Source of the DNA: an uncultured Lachnospiraceae bacterium
Lineage (GTDB): Bacteria > Bacillota > Clostridia > Lachnospirales > Lachnospiraceae
Reading direction: 5' to 3'
NCBI GenBank assembly: GCA_910585465.1
Contig: CAJUEW010000001.1
Coordinates: forward strand, 310,001 to 374,000
DNA: 64,000 nucleotides
Shown here: positions 60,581-64,000 of the stretch, in pieces
How the letters are laid out: every line of letters starts with the position of its first letter
How positions within the stretch are numbered: position 1 is the stretch's first letter
Translations under genes and position numbers: made by a program
The notes under the pieces: generated by a model
Seen by the model: only the letters and a program-made list of their open reading frames with translations
Database searches by the model: none
Told to the model about the DNA's origin: nothing

Positions 60581-61429
60581 TCACTGAAGCATATCCAGCA
60601 CCCGCTGAGGTATCGCATTGGCCTGAGTCAGCATGGACAAAGCTGCCTGGCTCACAATATTCTCAGCCGTATACACAGTAAACTCTGATGTAACATCCGC
60701 ATCCCTGATTCCGCTCTCCATTGCCGTCATATTCTCTGTAGTAACGGACAAATTGTTATGTGTATGCTGCAGATGGTTTTCTGCTGCGCCAAATGAAGAA
60801 CGGATCGTCGTTACCGCCTGGATCGCAGTTTCAATCTTGGGAATGGCATTATTTGCATCTTTTATATTTGTAAGATCAATATCATCAATTCCCAGAGCCT
60901 TACTGCTCACATAATATCTTGTAACATCCAGCGTCTCCTGGCTTGAATGCCCGATCTGAAGTACTATATCATCTTTTCGTTCCGGCGGTTTTGCCGGCAC
61001 CGCGAATCCGCTTCCTGATTCAAAAAGAGGAATTTCATTAAATTCAGAACTGCCTCCAATCCGGTCAATCTCATTTAACAGCTCAAGACGCTCCTGTTCA
61101 ATATTTGCTCTTGCCGTGGAATTATATGTTCCATTGGCAGATTCTATTGCCAGAGTCTTTAACCGATGAAGCATGGAATGAACCTCTGTCAGTGTACCTT
61201 CACCTGTATTGACCAGACCAATCCCGTCGTCACAATTACGCATGGCCTGATCCAAACCCCGTATTTGGGCACGCATTCCTTCAGAGAGAGCCAGACCTGC
61301 CGCATCGTCGCCGGCACGGTTAATCCGATACCCCGAAGACAGCTTTTCCAGGGCTTTCCCCAGCTTCCCCTGACTGATTCCGTGATTCCTGGATGCGTTA
61401 ACAGCCGATATATTATTCTTTATCCGCAT
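60581..61429 (-). CDS. Flagellin (second, divergent type)
   Basis: 282-aa flagellin with the conserved D0/D1 ends (LEKLSSGYRINRAGDDAAGLALSE, and a C-terminal ANAIPQRVLDMLQ). It is shorter on variable sequence and differs from the main flagellin at the TLR5 strip: H88 and E96 replace Q88 and Q96. It has its own consensus sigma-28-like promoter. It may be a minor or specialised filament component. SD GAGGTGAAAG is adequate. Confidence 0.95.
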   Translation of the reverse strand: MRIKNNISAVNASRNHGISQGKLGKALEKLSSGYRINRAGDDAAGLALSEGMRAQIRGLDQAMRNCDDGIGLVNTGEGTLTEVHSMLHRLKTLAIESANGTYNSTARANIEQERLELLNEIDRIGGSSEFNEIPLFESGSGFAVPAKPPERKDDIVLQIGHSSQETLDVTRYYVSSKALGIDDIDLTNIKDANNAIPKIETAIQAVTTIRSSFGAAENHLQHTHNNLSVTTENMTAMESGIRDADVTSEFTVYTAENIVSQAALSMLTQANAIPQRVLDMLQ

Positions 61430-61465
61430 AAATCTCTTTCACCTCTCTTTTCTCTTATACAAACT

Positions 61466-61493
61466 TTATCGGCGCTTTTTTCCAAACTATAAG
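61466..61493 (-). promoter_or_regulatory. Sigma-28-like promoter of the second flagellin
   Basis: CTTAT (61489-61493), 15 bases, GCCGATAA (61466-61473) on the minus strand; the -10 is a perfect match to the sigma-28 consensus. Confidence 0.7.
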
Positions 61494-61522
61494 AGTCCTT
61501 TTTAATAATTTCAGACAGTTCT

Positions 61523-62296
61523 CTAAACGACAAGATTCGTTGTTTCCCGGGTCGCGTTCATCATCATCTGAAGCTGCAGAATCTGAATCAGGCTCGCATA
61601 GCTTTCCTGATCCATGGCTGCATCCCCCCCTGCCAGGCTAAACAGACTGCCAAGGCCATATGTACTGTTCATACCAAGACCAGATATACTGCCAAATCCC
61701 AGAAAGCTGCCCATGCCATTCATAGCGTACAGAGAATCCGTCATGGATCCGCCGCTGCTTCCGGTCATCACGGTCCTGTTCGCGTAAAGGGCATCACCGT
61801 CCATGTAAGACAGCACCTTCCGGACATAATTCTGAGTTTCCGAATAGGGAGGGATTCCTCCGTATTTTTCCACGCTCCCCGGCCCTGCATTATAAGCGGC
61901 CAGAGCAAGAGTAACATCTCCAAACTTATCCAGGTTCGCCTTCAGATACTTGGCTCCTCCCATAATATTCTGCCTGGCATCATACGGATCGGAAACCCCA
62001 AGAGAGCTGGCAGTCCCGGGCATAAGCTGCATGACTCCTATAGCTCCTGCATGAGAGACAGCCTCTGAATTAAAATTAGATTCTGTCTTTGCCACTGCCT
62101 TAATCAGTCTGGAGGAAATGCCGAATTTGGCTGCCGCCTCCTCAAAAATAGCATCCATATCTTCCGATACCGCACCCAGCCTGTCTTTCAGTATAGTGCC
62201 GAAGCTGCTCAGATCTGTGCCTGTCTGATACCTGTTCTGAGTATTAGCCGGAAGCAGAAAATTAAGTCCTGCCGACGAGAGTGAATCTGTTATCAT
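61523..62296 (-). CDS. Lytic transglycosylase, SLT-type, flagellar operon
   Basis: 257 aa. SLT domain about residues 55-160: LIKAVAKTESNFNSEAVS (catalytic Glu), GAIGVMQLMPGTASSLG, AALAAYNAGPGSVEKYGG. A disordered glycine-rich region follows. It cleaves peptidoglycan to allow passage of the flagellar rod or axial parts (FlgJ-like role inferred from operon). Starts inside the upstream FlhB-C-like gene by ATGA overlap. No signal peptide is visible, so it may be exported by the flagellar apparatus. Confidence 0.88.
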   Translation of the reverse strand: MITDSLSSAGLNFLLPANTQNRYQTGTDLSSFGTILKDRLGAVSEDMDAIFEEAAAKFGISSRLIKAVAKTESNFNSEAVSHAGAIGVMQLMPGTASSLGVSDPYDARQNIMGGAKYLKANLDKFGDVTLALAAYNAGPGSVEKYGGIPPYSETQNYVRKVLSYMDGDALYANRTVMTGSSGGSMTDSLYAMNGMGSFLGFGSISGLGMNSTYGLGSLFSLAGGDAAMDQESYASLIQILQLQMMMNATRETTNLVV

Positions 62297-62601
62297 TCTT
62301 CATTTACCTCCTCTATCTGTTCTGTCTTGCTATCTGGTACATAATTCAGAAAATACACATAAATATCCACCACTGCCTGATACAGCTCCTCCGGAATGGC
62401 GGATCCTAATTTAATCTGGCTCAGAAGAGTTGCAAGGGAATCGTCTTCATATACGGGAATTCCCGCATTCATGGCAGCCTCTGTAATCTTTTCCGCCATA
62501 TATCCCATTCCTGATGCCACCACTACCGGCGCCCCGTTTTTCTCCGGATCATATTTAAGAGCTACTGCTTTCTTTTTCATCAGATGATCAAATTCTGACA
62601 T
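62293..62601 (-). CDS. FlhB C-terminal-domain-like protein
   Basis: 102 aa. It matches the cytoplasmic, autocleaved domain of FlhB/YscU (AVALKYDPEKNGAPVVVASG, then IPVYEDDSLATLL). The membrane part and the NPTH autocleavage site are absent. B. subtilis YlqH is the known relative. It may act as an accessory in type III export (inference). SD AAGGAGAG 10 bases before the ATG. Overlaps its neighbours on both sides. Confidence 0.85.
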   Translation of the reverse strand: MSEFDHLMKKKAVALKYDPEKNGAPVVVASGMGYMAEKITEAAMNAGIPVYEDDSLATLLSQIKLGSAIPEELYQAVVDIYVYFLNYVPDSKTEQIEEVNEE

Positions 62602-64000
62602 TAATAGTTCTCTCCTTCTGCCTGATTTCCCGGAATACCTCCTCGACCCTTACATCCTTTGTCTTTTTCTCCACAAGTAGCCGGTCAAGTCCAAGATTGT
62701 TCTTTTTTAATATGCCAGTAATATGCTCCTGTATTGAATCCTTTTCTCCGGTAAGGGACTCCGGAACATAGAGCCGCATATCCACCTGTCTTCCCTGGAG
62801 AGCCATAACCATCTCAAATTTGCCGAGACTCTGGATGTCAAAGCGCAGAAGCATCTTGATTTTGCGCTCCTCATCCTCCCGCTCTCTGTCTGCGTCGGGA
62901 TCCAGCCACATCTCGGACATCACATCCTTCCCCTGATATTGAAAGGGGATCAGCAGATGCATCAAAGGAAGATAAACGCTTTCGTTCAGAAGCATGCCGT
63001 TAAAGATATCGTAAAACTGCTGAATATTTTCCAGTCCCGCCTCTCCGTTGGCACCCTTAAGCAGAAGCGAAGAAAATACGTCCGCAAATCCGCGTCCTGT
63101 TGCGCGCATCCTGAGAGACAGAAGAGTATTTTCAAAATCCTCGCCGGCATCTCCCGGATACCAGCGCTGAAACTCCTTGCTTCCCGTCATCCTGTTAAAA
63201 AGCTGATGAAGCTTTTCTCCGTCGCCGTTTTCATATTTCACGGCATGAAGAATAAAAAGCATAACCGCATTGCGGACAGCGCCGTAATCATGGGTACGGG
63301 AAATATAATTGGAAAGATAAGGAATCAGGCGGTTATTGAAAACCGCCGCATTACCGGCCGTATCCCCGTCGGGAGCCTCCCAGTCCACTGAGTTTATATG
63401 CTGTCTGAAATCTTCCCTGAATGGTCTGAGCATCAGACGGCTGATATCCTCTGTCAGAGACTGCATTTGCTTTAGCTGGTGACCTCCGGAGGAATAATCA
63501 TTGTATCCCTTCAGAAATGCCAGTACGGTTTCCTTCAGGCCGTCCGAAGGCTCCCCGGATGCCAGAAGTCTCCTGAGTCCGTCGAAAAAAGGACCTGAAA
63601 ATTTGGCCTGTTCGGCCTGCTGATCTTTCAGAAGAACCAGCAGTTCCTCCGGAGAATCTATATGCACAGAAGAAAGAAGCTGCTCCACCAGTTCTCCCAC
63701 ACCCTCCTGCTCTCCGAACAGGAGTCCTGCTGTATCCTTGGAAAAAAGCTGCTTTAAAAGCCCGGGAAGTCCAAGTCCTTCCTCTAACTTCTGTACAAAA
63801 GCCCCATAGTTGCTTTCATAGTCAATAATACTGTAGCTTCCTTCGCCTGTTGCGGTGCCGGTCCTGCCTTCCTCCTGGCCGTCTGCCCGCACGACTCTGG
63901 AAGGATCGACCGGATTCTGAACCCGCTGATCATTGATGTCGTTTTTTGTTCCCTGTGTGTCTATGACATTTCTGTTATTGTTTAAAGAAGGTGTTGTTAC
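62588..64000 (-). CDS. FliK/YlqG-like flagellar protein, 5' end beyond the window
   Basis: The frame is open through base 64000, so the true start lies outside; the GTG at 63892 has no SD. At least 470 residues are present. The C-terminal ~90 residues (QSLGKFEMVMALQGRQVDMRL, then RTINVRI) resemble FliK C-terminal, hook-length-control-like folds. The remainder is helical and unfamiliar, with no signal peptide or membrane span. First gene visible in the operon with the FlhB-like and transglycosylase genes. Confidence 0.65.
   Translation of the reverse strand, partial: VTTPSLNNNRNVIDTQGTKNDINDQRVQNPVDPSRVVRADGQEEGRTGTATGEGSYSIIDYESNYGAFVQKLEEGLGLPGLLKQLFSKDTAGLLFGEQEGVGELVEQLLSSVHIDSPEELLVLLKDQQAEQAKFSGPFFDGLRRLLASGEPSDGLKETVLAFLKGYNDYSSGGHQLKQMQSLTEDISRLMLRPFREDFRQHINSVDWEAPDGDTAGNAAVFNNRLIPYLSNYISRTHDYGAVRNAVMLFILHAVKYENGDGEKLHQLFNRMTGSKEFQRWYPGDAGEDFENTLLSLRMRATGRGFADVFSSLLLKGANGEAGLENIQQFYDIFNGMLLNESVYLPLMHLLIPFQYQGKDVMSEMWLDPDADREREDEERKIKMLLRFDIQSLGKFEMVMALQGRQVDMRLYVPESLTGEKDSIQEHITGILKKNNLGLDRLLVEKKTKDVRVEEVFREIRQKERTINVRI

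Noticed and set aside
1..64000. CRISPR arrays, tRNA/rRNA genes and transposases
   Set aside because: No regularly spaced repeats, no cloverleaf or rRNA signatures and no transposase motifs were seen on either strand.

Overview
The window looks like chromosome of a motile Lachnospiraceae-type clostridium (Firmicutes). The signs are strong AGGAGG ribosome-binding sites, frequent TTG and GTG starts, a tyrS T-box, short flagellins, several methyl-accepting chemotaxis proteins, a tungsten-type aldehyde:ferredoxin oxidoreductase and Firmicutes sigma-A and sigma-28 promoters. I do not name a genus. No rRNA, tRNA, CRISPR array or insertion sequence was seen; the one mobile element is an ORF-less group II intron.

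Region 1 (1-12.7 kb): 5' part of tyrS with its T-box, then an M19 dipeptidase, a class I glutamine-amidotransferase hydrolase, aroK, deoD and an Fe-S aldo/keto reductase. A ~445-nt stretch without ORFs (5616-6060) carries a near-consensus promoter, serial hairpins and a terminator, and is probably an unrecognised noncoding RNA. It is followed by an ASKHA ATPase of the corrinoid-activator type, an RmlD-like reductase with a dicarboxylate symporter, and a MoxR AAA+/VWA pair.

Region 2 (12.7-29.4 kb): after a patatin comes a divergent tungsten/molybdopterin island. Leftward run the HTH-PBP regulator, moeA (interrupted by the intron), a MoeA-PBP fusion, two FAD oxidoreductases, a MOSC protein and MogA. 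Rightward run aor, moaD, a moeB-like gene, tupABC, moaC and moaA. Together these would import tungstate (Tup), build the pterin (MoaA, MoaC, MoaD, MoeB), insert metal (MogA, MoeA) and supply the AOR enzyme. No moaE is present. TupA is circularly permuted relative to the usual family order.

Region 3 (29.4-44.5 kb): GNAT acetyltransferases, a MATE pump with an AraC-GNAT fusion regulator, then a tightly overlapped, AT-richer cassette (DUF262/DUF1524, SAM methyltransferase, PLD-helicase, GNAT) with a KilA-N gene upstream. This may be a defence island. rlmD, small membrane proteins and pcrA follow.

Region 4 (44.5-64 kb): motility and chemotaxis. Three MCPs, a conserved flagellar-type protein, a YjfB-like peptide, cheA-cheW-cheR-cheB, two divergent flagellins flanking glycosyltransferases (a GT11 fucosyltransferase, a NodZ-like one and a GT2-TPR one), and a flagellar operon end (FliK-like, FlhB-C-like, lytic transglycosylase). 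Several of these genes share a sigma-28-like promoter of the form CTTAT-N15-GNCGATAW.
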